DNA of 64,000 nt, from assembly GCF_041949975.1 (NCBI RefSeq), contig NZ_JBHFQG010000019.1, forward strand, positions 1-64,000. Direction: 5' to 3'. The translations under genes and the position numbers were made by a program. This document shows, piece by piece, positions 25,236 through 32,896 of the stretch. Numbering within the stretch: the first letter of the stretch is position 1; each line of letters opens with the position of its first letter. The notes below the pieces were generated by a model that ran no database searches, had not been told where the DNA came from, and saw nothing but the letters and a program-made list of their open reading frames with translations. This stretch comes from Alteribacillus sp041949975. Lineage in GTDB: Bacteria; Bacillota; Bacilli; Bacillales; Marinococcaceae.

Positions 25236-26669
25236 ATGTCTCTTCAGGAATTGAGTAAACAAGAGCTGATCCGTTTAATTGAGTTTTTATCACAGCAGCT
25301 TGATATAGGGGTGCATGTTGTTGATAAAAAGGGCAAAACCATTTTATATAATGGAAAGATGGCTGCTATCGAAGAAATGAAGCCAGCTGAAATATTAGGA
25401 TATGACATAAAAAAGAAGTTCCAATTCAAGGATTACAGTACATTAATAGAAGCGTTAGAAGAGAGGCAAAAGAAAAAATCAGTTCAGCAGACATATTTTA
25501 ATTCATATGGTAAAGAAATAAATACCTCTAATTACACTTTTCCTGTAAAGATGGAAGGCAAGGTAATTGCTGCTGTTGAATTATCTAAAGATATGACCAG
25601 GTTTGAACGATTAATTGAAGAAAAGAGAAAAAAATTTACTGCTTTTACATTTGATCAAATAATTGGGACTAGTTTGCCGATAAAAGAAGTAATCCAGGAT
25701 TCAAAAAGAGCAACCAGAACTTCGTCGTCTGTTTTAATAGCTGGGGAAACAGGAACAGGTAAGGAACTTTTTGCTCAAAGTTTGCACACAGGCAGTAACA
25801 GGTCAGGCAGACCATTTATTTCCCAAAACTGCGCCGCGATACCAGAACATTTAATGGAAAGCATATTATTTGGAACAAAATCTGGAGCGTTTACTGGAGC
25901 AAAAGAGCGAGAAGGTTTATTTGAACAGGCTGGCGGGGGAACATTGCTTTTGGATGAAATTAACTCTCTTCCTCCTTCTCTGCAAGCCAAATTATTAAGA
26001 GTTCTTCAGGAAAAAAAAGTCAGAAGACTCGGGGATTCAAAAGAAAGAAATGTCGATGTTCGTATTATTGCAACCATTAATGAAGACCCGGTTGAAGAAA
26101 TTGCTGCTGGGAGACTTCGTAAAGACTTATATTATAGACTTGGAGTGGTTTCCTTAATTATTCCGCCATTACGGGAGAGGAAAGAAGATATTTATGCATT
26201 AACTGCTTATTTTTTAAAAAAGTTTAATAAGTTATTTCAAATGCAGGTGAAAATTTGTTCGAAGGAAGTAATGAATATATTTCTTAATTATGATTGGCCA
26301 GGCAACGTAAGAGAATTGGAGCACATTATCGAGGGAGCTATGAACCTTATGGAAGATGATGAAACGTTACTTTGTTTTGCTCATCTGCCTGCCCATTTCC
26401 GCCCTCTGAGAAGAAAGAAGAAATTGCAATCTCTAAGGTTTCATGTGTCTTCAAGAAATAACGAAGAAAATACTGCCTTAGATAAAAAAGCCTTAAAACC
26501 GTTGGATTGTGTCCTTAAAGAAAAAGAAAGAGAATATATTATTCATGCACTGACTCGTTTTAAGGGAAATGTTTCACATACGGCTGCTGCTATCGGGACC
26601 AGCCGTCAGTCTTTGCAATATCGTATGAAAAAGCTGTGTATTACTAAAGATGCCGTATGGAAAGAATGA
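25236..26669 (+). CDS. rocR: RocR-like sigma-54-dependent activator
   Basis: RocR senses arginine-derived ornithine or citrulline and activates SigL promoters of arginine catabolic genes. The 477-residue protein has a PAS-like sensor (about 10-130), an AAA+ domain with Walker A GETGTGKE (about 169-176), the sigma-54-contact loop GAFTGA (217-222), Walker B LLLDEIN, and a Fis-type helix-turn-helix at the end (HTAAAIGTSRQSLQYRMKK). The ATG at 25236 follows GGAAGG; an upstream TTG would add 17 residues and overlap a UAS. Divergent from rocD, whose sigma-54 promoter it most likely drives. Confidence 0.93.
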   Translation: MSLQELSKQELIRLIEFLSQQLDIGVHVVDKKGKTILYNGKMAAIEEMKPAEILGYDIKKKFQFKDYSTLIEALEERQKKKSVQQTYFNSYGKEINTSNYTFPVKMEGKVIAAVELSKDMTRFERLIEEKRKKFTAFTFDQIIGTSLPIKEVIQDSKRATRTSSSVLIAGETGTGKELFAQSLHTGSNRSGRPFISQNCAAIPEHLMESILFGTKSGAFTGAKEREGLFEQAGGGTLLLDEINSLPPSLQAKLLRVLQEKKVRRLGDSKERNVDVRIIATINEDPVEEIAAGRLRKDLYYRLGVVSLIIPPLRERKEDIYALTAYFLKKFNKLFQMQVKICSKEVMNIFLNYDWPGNVRELEHIIEGAMNLMEDDETLLCFAHLPAHFRPLRRKKKLQSLRFHVSSRNNEENTALDKKALKPLDCVLKEKEREYIIHALTRFKGNVSHTAAAIGTSRQSLQYRMKKLCITKDAVWKE

Positions 26670-26699
26670 CAGTAAATATTAAAAAGGAGGAAGGCAGGC

Positions 26700-27323
26700 A
26701 TGTTTAATGGAAATAAATTAGTCGTTATATTGCCATTAATTTTAATGGTTTTTCTTTTTGCAGGAGGAAGTTTTTACATAAATCAAGCCGAAGTAATAAA
26801 TAACGAAGAGCTTGATGAACAAATTAATTGGGAAACAAGTCTTTCCTCCACTGGTGAAGCTTCTATCTTAGAGGCTTCATGGAATTGGAATGTTACCCCG
26901 GATGATGGTATGGAGGGAGAAGATTACATTGGAGTAACTTTTATTGATGAAAATGGCGAGATGATGCCAGCAGAAATAATAGAGGAGTATGAATTAACTT
27001 TAACACTTAAAGATCAGGAAATAGAAGAAGATGGCATAACAGCTGATAACGGTATAATTTTTTCATTCCCTAATTCAATAGAAGAAAATGAAACACTTGG
27101 AGATAAGGGCTCACTTCGTGTCGAAACAAGTGGAGAAGCTGTTCCTGTACGTGCGGTGATCAGCCATTTGCATACTTGGGAAGAACATGGAGGACTTCAA
27201 TCGAACGATGCGAGGTTTTTTGATAGGGATTTTGGGGGTAAAAAGGATAATGATGAATCATTTTTCTGGGTGTCAGAACGATTTGTTGATTTAAAAAACG
27301 AGAAAGGCAGTTCTAACAGCTGA
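26700..27323 (+). CDS. Secreted acidic protein of unknown function
   Basis: 207 residues with an N-terminal signal anchor (about 8-27) and an acidic, beta-rich body. Tryptophan-rich NWETSLSSTGEASILEASWN (about 40-60) looks like an immunoglobulin-like strand set. I do not recognise a family. AAAGGAGGAAGG gives a very strong start. Its TGA overlaps the ATG of the DUF1385 gene (TGATG), which implies translational coupling and a shared role, possibly at the membrane. Confidence 0.6.
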   Translation: MFNGNKLVVILPLILMVFLFAGGSFYINQAEVINNEELDEQINWETSLSSTGEASILEASWNWNVTPDDGMEGEDYIGVTFIDENGEMMPAEIIEEYELTLTLKDQEIEEDGITADNGIIFSFPNSIEENETLGDKGSLRVETSGEAVPVRAVISHLHTWEEHGGLQSNDARFFDRDFGGKKDNDESFFWVSERFVDLKNEKGSSNS

Positions 27324-28378
27324 TGAAGGGTCTCTCTTATCAAAACGGTGTTTTATTTTTCGGGAGCAAGTATATTGGGTGGGCCAGCGTTAAGAACAAC
27401 AAACCAGTTTCTGAAGTCCTTCCTTTCAACTCAGCTTCTATGTTAAAGATAGCCTTGAATGTGTTTAAGGCCATGCCGGCATGGTACAAAACAATTTTTT
27501 TTATATGGGCTGCGGCAGTACTTGTTCCGCCCGTATTTCATTCATATGAAGTCACAGCTTTTCCTGAGCTTCCCTTTTACACCTTTATTTATTTCCTTTT
27601 AGGAACCCATTTTATATTTCCAAAACAATTAAAGATGTTTCATGGTGCGGAGCATAAGGTATTTAGTTTTAAAGGAGTAAAAAAAAGAAGAAATATTTAT
27701 CGAATAAAAAAAGCAAATATAACAAATCGTTATTGTTCAACTAATATAGTGGTTATGTACTTTTTGACTGTTTTAATTTTTACTCCTTTTTTCTATCTAT
27801 GGTATTCAATAGAACAAGCTGCAGCCATCGTTTCTTACAGTGCAGTAGTCTTCGTTCCCATTTTACACCGCATTATTCAAAGAAAAAAAATGTCTATTTT
27901 TAGAAAGCCAATACTAGGAGTATCATATGCTGTTCAACGCCGTATCACTTGTTCTCATCCAGAAAGAATTCATTTGTTAACTGCAGTAGAAGCCTACAGG
28001 GCATTAGCTGAAAAAGAATTTCCTTATCTTTTAAAGGAAAAACCAAAAAAGAAGAAGGAGGAGAAAAAAATGGCTATTATTGATATCACAGTGGTTCCGG
28101 TTGGTACAGAGTCAACAAGTATGAGTGAAGATGTAGCAGAGATTCAAAAGGTGCTAGAAATGCATTCAGAGAAAATTGATTTTCAGCTGACATCAATGAG
28201 TACTATTGTTGAAGGCGATTTAAAGGATCTCTTCCCAATCGTCCAAGAACTTCATGAAATTCCTTTTAATCGGGGTGCAAAACGTGTTACTACCAATATA
28301 CGATTAGATGACCGAAGGGATACAGGTCATGAAAGCATGAAAGGGAAAGTTAATTCAGTAGAAAATAAAATGAATTAA
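27323..28378 (+). CDS. DUF1385 membrane protein fused in frame to a YqgV-like domain
   Basis: The 351-residue reading frame has two parts. Residues 1-249 are a DUF1385-type membrane protein with several hydrophobic segments and the family motif FHGAEHKVFSF (about 110-120), a lysine/glutamate-rich linker (PKKKKEEKK), and then residues 250-351, which are a complete YqgV/MTH1187-like protein. No stop codon separates them; the linker is encoded by what looks like the ribosome site of yqgV (GAAGGAGGAG). The normal state in relatives is, to my knowledge, two separate genes, so this is either a lost stop codon or a sequencing slip. The start overlaps the upstream stop (TGATG). Confidence 0.7.
   Translation: MKGLSYQNGVLFFGSKYIGWASVKNNKPVSEVLPFNSASMLKIALNVFKAMPAWYKTIFFIWAAAVLVPPVFHSYEVTAFPELPFYTFIYFLLGTHFIFPKQLKMFHGAEHKVFSFKGVKKRRNIYRIKKANITNRYCSTNIVVMYFLTVLIFTPFFYLWYSIEQAAAIVSYSAVVFVPILHRIIQRKKMSIFRKPILGVSYAVQRRITCSHPERIHLLTAVEAYRALAEKEFPYLLKEKPKKKKEEKKMAIIDITVVPVGTESTSMSEDVAEIQKVLEMHSEKIDFQLTSMSTIVEGDLKDLFPIVQELHEIPFNRGAKRVTTNIRLDDRRDTGHESMKGKVNSVENKMN
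28070..28378 (+). CDS. yqgV: YqgV-like MTH1187 family protein from an internal start
   Basis: Starting at the internal ATG gives a 102-residue protein of the size expected for YqgV: MAIIDITVVPVGTESTSMSE, the acidic middle, and TSMSTIVEGDLKDLFPIVQE. MTH1187-family proteins are small ferredoxin-fold tetramers that have been linked to thiamine or ligand binding; the B. subtilis function is unsettled. GAAGGAGGAG seven to eight bases before the ATG is one of the best ribosome sites in the window, so this shorter product is probably made even though the frame is also open from 27323. Confidence 0.7.
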   Translation: MAIIDITVVPVGTESTSMSEDVAEIQKVLEMHSEKIDFQLTSMSTIVEGDLKDLFPIVQELHEIPFNRGAKRVTTNIRLDDRRDTGHESMKGKVNSVENKMN

Positions 28379-28381
28379 ATA

Positions 28382-28412
28382 AAAAGGGAGGCATTTTGCT
28401 CTCCCTTTTTTA
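28382..28412 (+). terminator. Terminator after yqgV
   Basis: AAAGGGAG pairs with CTCCCTTT around a 10-base loop, followed by TTTTAT. Confidence 0.85.
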
Positions 28413-28467
28413 TAATCTCAGATATTTTAAGTTATAAAGATAACTGTTAAATCTGTTACTTTAGAAA

Positions 28468-28542
28468 TGGCTGGGATGGCAGGGTTCGAACCTGCGCATC
28501 ACGGAATCAAAATCCGTTGCCTTACCACTTGGCTACATCCCA
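28468..28542 (-). tRNA. tRNA-Gln (TTG)
   Basis: On the minus strand: acceptor TGGGATG/CATCCCA, D arm GCCAAGTGGTAAGGC, anticodon loop TTTTGAT giving TTG, T arm GTTCGAACC, and encoded CCA. A lone tRNA gene opposite in direction to its neighbours, between yqgV and comGA. Confidence 0.93.
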
Positions 28543-28668
28543 TCAACAGTTTTTATTATAGACGTACTTATTTTTTTTATTCATATAAAAAATTTTTATT
28601 TTAAGAAGGATTTTTTCATTATAGCTAGAAATATTATTATCAGGTAAATAAGAAAGGAAGGTGATTTA

Positions 28669-29742
28669 TTGTCGAATGTGGAATGGGAAAGCAGAAAATT
28701 GATTGAACGTGCTTTGGCTTTAGATGCTACCGATATTCATTTGCATCCTAACGAACGCGATACTTTTCTCTTCTTTCGAGTTCAGGGAAAACTGCATCAT
28801 ATGCAATCCTTAAAGAAAAGAGATGCAGACCGCTTAATTGCCCATTTTAAGTTTAGGGCGGGAATGGACATTGGTGAACAGCGCCGTCCTCAAAATGGAT
28901 CGTTTATGCTGAAAAACATCTCTCCTCCTGTAAATCTTCGCTTTTCTACCATCCCTGCATACTTTCGTGAAAGTTTGTCTATTCGTCTGCTACCTCAAAA
29001 TGATTTTTTTCCTCTATCTTCTTTGTCATTTGTCCCTGCTGTCACTAATTTTTTTCGACACTTACTTACTCATCACAACGGTATGGTTATTTTAACAGGG
29101 CCAACAGGCTGCGGAAAAACAACTACTTTATATGCTTTTATGAACGCGTTAAGACAAGCAGCATACGCACGTGTTATAAGCATTGAAGATCCAATTGAAA
29201 TTAGAAATAAAATGTTTATTCAAACAGAAATTAACGAAAGAGCCGGCCTGACTTACACAGAATTGTTAAAGGCATCAATGCGCCATGATCCAGACGCTCT
29301 ATTAATTGGAGAGATAAGGGATTCAGAAACAGCCGCACTTGCTGTTCGTGCAGCTCTTACGGGCCATTTAGTATTTACCACGATGCATGCAAGTTCTCCA
29401 CATGGAGCTATAAAAAGACTGGTTGAATTTGGGTTTTCTATGCTTGATTTACAAGAGACGCTGCTGTGTATTACTTCTCAATTTTTAGTTCCCCGTTATT
29501 GTTCTTTATGCAAAAGTCAGCAATGCTCACCGTATTGCCATACACATGGAAGCTCCTCTCGTGTAGCACTCTTTGATATTTTAGCTGAGAATGATCTTTT
29601 AAGAACATTAAATGAAAAAAGCACATCATTACTAACCATTTCCCACCAAGACCAAATCAATAAGGGAATAGCACTTGGGCTTTTCTCTAAAAATATGAAG
29701 ACAAGGAGAAATTTTACGATGTATGCGAAAGAAATGGAGTAA
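28669..29742 (+). CDS. comGA: Competence pseudopilus assembly ATPase ComGA
   Basis: ComGA is the cytoplasmic GspE/PilB-type ATPase that powers assembly of the ComGC pseudopilus needed for DNA uptake. The 357-residue protein has Walker A GPTGCGKTT (about 144-152), the Asp and His boxes, and Walker B DALLIGEIRD (about 206-215). A zinc-knuckle Cys cluster lies near 281-293 (CSLC, CSPYC). TTG start after GGAAGGTGAT. It overlaps comGB by 20 bp, as usual in this operon. Confidence 0.93.
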   Translation: MSNVEWESRKLIERALALDATDIHLHPNERDTFLFFRVQGKLHHMQSLKKRDADRLIAHFKFRAGMDIGEQRRPQNGSFMLKNISPPVNLRFSTIPAYFRESLSIRLLPQNDFFPLSSLSFVPAVTNFFRHLLTHHNGMVILTGPTGCGKTTTLYAFMNALRQAAYARVISIEDPIEIRNKMFIQTEINERAGLTYTELLKASMRHDPDALLIGEIRDSETAALAVRAALTGHLVFTTMHASSPHGAIKRLVEFGFSMLDLQETLLCITSQFLVPRYCSLCKSQQCSPYCHTHGSSSRVALFDILAENDLLRTLNEKSTSLLTISHQDQINKGIALGLFSKNMKTRRNFTMYAKEME

Positions 29743-30751
29743 AAACGCAGGCGCAGAATTTTTATTAAAAGCTGGAGAACTTTTGGATCAAGGGTACCCT
29801 CTTGACCAAGTTTTGCATTTACTGACCTGGGAGCAGCCTGAACAAGTGAAAATGATAATATATGATATGAGGGAACAGTTAAGAAGAGGTGTCCCCTTTC
29901 ATGAAGTGCTTGCCCAAAAAAACTTCCCTTCTGATATCACCGCTTATGTGTTTTTTTCTGAACAGTGCGGCTCCCTGCAGCAAGGTCTTTTCGGAGCTGG
30001 TGAACTTTATCAAAAAAGATTAAATACACTCACGAATATTCGTCGTTTTATGAGGTACCCTCTCCTTTTACTTTGGATGCTTATTTTAATATCTATTGTC
30101 ATGCTGCATTTTTTATTTCCGCAATTCAGTCAATTATTTGCCTCTCTAAATATCGATTTTCCTTTATTAACGCTTATTATGATTCAAGTGTTTCAATACT
30201 CCCCATACTTGCTTCTTTTCATTTTTTCGATTATTTTTTTGTTCTTTCTATATTACTTAAAGGTTTTCCGTCATTTTTCTCCTCAAAAGCAAGTAGAACT
30301 GCTTCTTCGTGTTCCTTTTTTAGATACGTTTGTTCGTTTATTTCTTACCTACTATTTCTCCTTACAGTTTAGCAGTATGTTAAAAGGTGGCCTTTCTATA
30401 TATGAAGCCTGTATGGTCTTTGAAAAACAACACCATTTTTTGTTTTTTCAAGCCGAAGGCACCCTATTAAAACAGCAGCTTAAAGAGGGAGAGCAGCTTC
30501 ATTCAGCCTTAGAGGCAGCTGGTTGGTATCAAAAGGAAATGAAGTATGTGGTTCAGCATGGACAGGCTTCAGGAAAACTTGGTGAAGATCTTTATTTCTA
30601 CAGTGAGAAGGTATTTCAATTGCTAGAGAGTAAAGTGAAAAAAATAGTAATGGCTGTACAGCCTGTTATGTTCTGTTTTATTGGTATCATTATTTTAGGG
30701 ATGTTTTTATCTGTGTTTTTACCAATGTTTCAGTTAATGACTTCTATTTAA
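29723..30751 (+). CDS. comGB: Competence pseudopilus platform protein ComGB
   Basis: ComGB is the GspF/PilC-type inner-membrane platform of the competence pilus. The 342-residue protein has two GspF domains with three main membrane segments (about 112-135, 155-178 and 313-338). Motif SSMLKGGLSIYEACMVF marks the second domain. It starts within comGA. The downstream comGC is broken, so pseudopilus assembly cannot proceed in this state although comGA and comGB look intact. Confidence 0.92.
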   Translation: MRKKWSKNAGAEFLLKAGELLDQGYPLDQVLHLLTWEQPEQVKMIIYDMREQLRRGVPFHEVLAQKNFPSDITAYVFFSEQCGSLQQGLFGAGELYQKRLNTLTNIRRFMRYPLLLLWMLILISIVMLHFLFPQFSQLFASLNIDFPLLTLIMIQVFQYSPYLLLFIFSIIFLFFLYYLKVFRHFSPQKQVELLLRVPFLDTFVRLFLTYYFSLQFSSMLKGGLSIYEACMVFEKQHHFLFFQAEGTLLKQQLKEGEQLHSALEAAGWYQKEMKYVVQHGQASGKLGEDLYFYSEKVFQLLESKVKKIVMAVQPVMFCFIGIIILGMFLSVFLPMFQLMTSI

Positions 30752-30780
30752 AAGATCAAAATTATAAGGAGCTTAAAAAA

Positions 30781-30924
30781 ATGAATTACACCGAAAAAAT
30801 CAAATGGCAGCAAGACTTACTGGAAAAAGTACAGAACATCGAAACAAGAATTATGGTGCTAGAAGAGACAAAAGAGAAAGATATAATCAGCTTGCTTAAA
30901 TTAGTTGGACGTAAAAATAAATAA
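30781..30924 (+). CDS. 47-residue helical protein inside the comG operon
   Basis: ATG after ATAAGGAGC, encoding 47 mostly helical residues (MNYTEKIKWQQDLLEKVQNI start). Heptad-like spacing of L/I suggests a short coiled coil. I know of no counterpart between comGB and comGC in B. subtilis. The good ribosome site and the tight spacing (29 bp after comGB, 16 bp before comGC) support a real gene. Function unknown. Confidence 0.55.
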   Translation: MNYTEKIKWQQDLLEKVQNIETRIMVLEETKEKDIISLLKLVGRKNK

Positions 30925-30940
30925 GAATGGAAGGGTTGTA

Positions 30941-31009
30941 ATGAAAACCAAAGTTTGGAACGAAAAAGGTTTCACAATGATAGAGATAAAGGTGGGCAAA
31001 AACATATAG
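30941..31009 (+). pseudogene. comGC: comGC, interrupted after the prepilin cleavage site
   Basis: The start gives MKTKVWNEKGFTMIEI, the N-terminus of the major competence pseudopilin, with the ComC prepilin-peptidase site G-F-T-M-I-E. After codon 16 the similarity ends and six unrelated codons lead to TAG. An intact ComGC continues into a long hydrophobic helix of about 80 more residues. The break is best explained by integration of the prophage that follows; the rest of comGC and comGD-GG would lie at the far end, outside the window. Confidence 0.85.
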
Positions 31010-31173
31010 ATGATCCCATAAACACTAAATCTGGAACGATATCTTGTATATGGGATTCTTAAGTTGTCCATGCTCTTTCACAATCGAGCTCGATTACCGA
31101 AGAGTTTTATTGCAAAAATCTTGGATATATAAAAAATAATATTCTGGAAACCCTTTAGTATAGAGGTGATTTT

Positions 31174-32178
31174 ATGGACAAACAGCATTTAAAACTCACA
31201 TCGTCGGAAATTGGAACATTGTGGGCAGAATATATAAATGGAACGGCGATTGAAATAGTAAATAAATATATGCTATCCATTATAGAGGATGAAAAGATAA
31301 GAGCTGTTTTTGAAGATGCTTTACAGACTTTTGAAAAACAAAAGAAACAGATAACAACATTCCTTGAAAACGAAGGATTTCCAATTCCAATTGGGTTTAA
31401 TGAATCAGATCTTAATAAAGGAACAAAAAGATTATTTTCGGACATATTCTGTTTACACTATTTACACATTATGACACTACATGGTTTATTAGGACATATA
31501 GGGGCACTTAGTTCTTCTGTAAGAGAAGATTTACGGAGTTTTTATGATTCTTGTGATAATGACGGAAAGAGGATGTATCACCAAACTATTGAATTATTAT
31601 TAGAAAAAGGACACTTTCAAAGAGATCCGTATTTTTATCCTGAAACAAGTCCCGAATTTATTTCAGGCCAACAATTTTTAGACGGCTTTTTTAGTGACAA
31701 ACGCCCTTTAGCTGCAACAGAAATGGTTACTCTTTCATTAAACGTCAAAAAAAAAATAATGGAAAAAACTCTTTCTATTGCATTTAGTCAGGTGACGCAG
31801 TCAAATGAGGTTAGAAAATTTTTAATGAATACACAAAAAACTTCTGACCAACAAATTCAGTCATTGAGTAAAATACTACATGACGATGATCTACCTGTAC
31901 CCATGTCTTGGGAATCAGAAATAACAACTTCTCAAGACGCTCCCTTTTCAGACAAGCTAATGCTATATCATATTGGTTTTTTATTACAAACCGCACAAGC
32001 TTATCATGGTACAGGACTTGCGGTCGCTATGCGAACCGATCTTGCAATGAATTATGAAAAAATCATATTAAAAAACTTATTGGTTACAAAAGATTGGTTT
32101 GACTTGATGACAAAATATAAGTGGTTTGAGCAGCCACCACTTGCCCCAAATCGTAAAAAGATTGCAAAAGGTAAATAA
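31174..32178 (+). CDS. DUF3231 protein
   Basis: 334 residues made of two similar halves (about 1-165 and 175-330), each starting with a pattern like LTSSEIGTLWAEYINGTA or ...TEMVTLSLNVKKKIMEKT and containing a His/Glu-bearing helix bundle; this is the tandem DUF3231 layout, which has a ferritin-like look. Function is unknown; homologues are found in many bacilli. GAGGTGAT precedes ATG. It lies between the inferred attL and the integrase, so it is probably prophage cargo expressed in the lysogen, though it could be host DNA if the boundary is elsewhere. Confidence 0.75.
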   Translation: MDKQHLKLTSSEIGTLWAEYINGTAIEIVNKYMLSIIEDEKIRAVFEDALQTFEKQKKQITTFLENEGFPIPIGFNESDLNKGTKRLFSDIFCLHYLHIMTLHGLLGHIGALSSSVREDLRSFYDSCDNDGKRMYHQTIELLLEKGHFQRDPYFYPETSPEFISGQQFLDGFFSDKRPLAATEMVTLSLNVKKKIMEKTLSIAFSQVTQSNEVRKFLMNTQKTSDQQIQSLSKILHDDDLPVPMSWESEITTSQDAPFSDKLMLYHIGFLLQTAQAYHGTGLAVAMRTDLAMNYEKIILKNLLVTKDWFDLMTKYKWFEQPPLAPNRKKIAKGK

Positions 32179-32332
32179 CAATTTTCTTCCTACAAGATGG
32201 AGCGGAGTGTCAATGTAACTCTACCTTTTTTATACTAAGGAAAAAAATTAAAGTTAAGCAACACTAAATTGTGAGTAACCTAAAAAGGAAAGAAAGCTTG
32301 AAAATAATTTAATAACGTCTACAATCACATGG

Positions 32333-32791
32333 ATGGATAACATGAATCGAAATAACAAGTATGAAATATTACTTTGGAGTGTTGCATTTCCAGGTTTTGG
32401 CCAAATTTTAAATAGAAAGTTTTTCAAAGGATTTCTTTTTATAACATTGGAATTTTTGATTAATGTCCAATCCAACTTTAACAAAGTGATCCTTTTAAGT
32501 ATTCATGGGGAGATAGAAAAAGCAATTCAACAAGCGAATTATCAATGGTTAATGTTTTACCCTTGTTTGTACTTTTTTGCAGTATGGGACGCATACAAAG
32601 ATGTTGGCGGAGGTAAATCGCCATTTGCATTTTTACCATTTGCATTTGCCTCCTATTCTGTAACAGTTGGTCTAATTTTTTCGCCAACATTCAAGATGAT
32701 GGGGATATTATTGGGCCCTGTATGGTTACCCATGTTATCCGTGATACCGGGAGTAGTAATCGGTCTGTTAATAAAAAAATTAAATAATTAA
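32333..32791 (+). CDS. Small membrane protein of unknown function
   Basis: 152 residues with about four hydrophobic segments. The start KYEILLWSVAFPGFGQILNR resembles the Pro-Gly-Gly-type first helix of TM2-like membrane proteins. No ribosome site is convincing; the second ATG at 32342 is equally possible. Like the DUF3231 gene, it sits between the inferred attL and the integrase. A membrane role such as superinfection exclusion is possible but unsupported. Confidence 0.55.
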   Translation: MDNMNRNNKYEILLWSVAFPGFGQILNRKFFKGFLFITLEFLINVQSNFNKVILLSIHGEIEKAIQQANYQWLMFYPCLYFFAVWDAYKDVGGGKSPFAFLPFAFASYSVTVGLIFSPTFKMMGILLGPVWLPMLSVIPGVVIGLLIKKLNN

Positions 32792-32896
32792 TGCTCCAGT
32801 TAATCTAACAAAGAAGACTTATTTTGAATTCTCTTGTTCTTCAACAATATGGTCCCGATTGCAGAACACTGTGTTTTTTTATATAAATATTATAGA

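Noticed and set aside
28587..28617. AT-rich stretch upstream of comGA considered as a ComK box pair
   Set aside because: AAAA-N5-TTTT matches need mismatches and the spacing between the two candidate boxes is not one of the known ComK distances.
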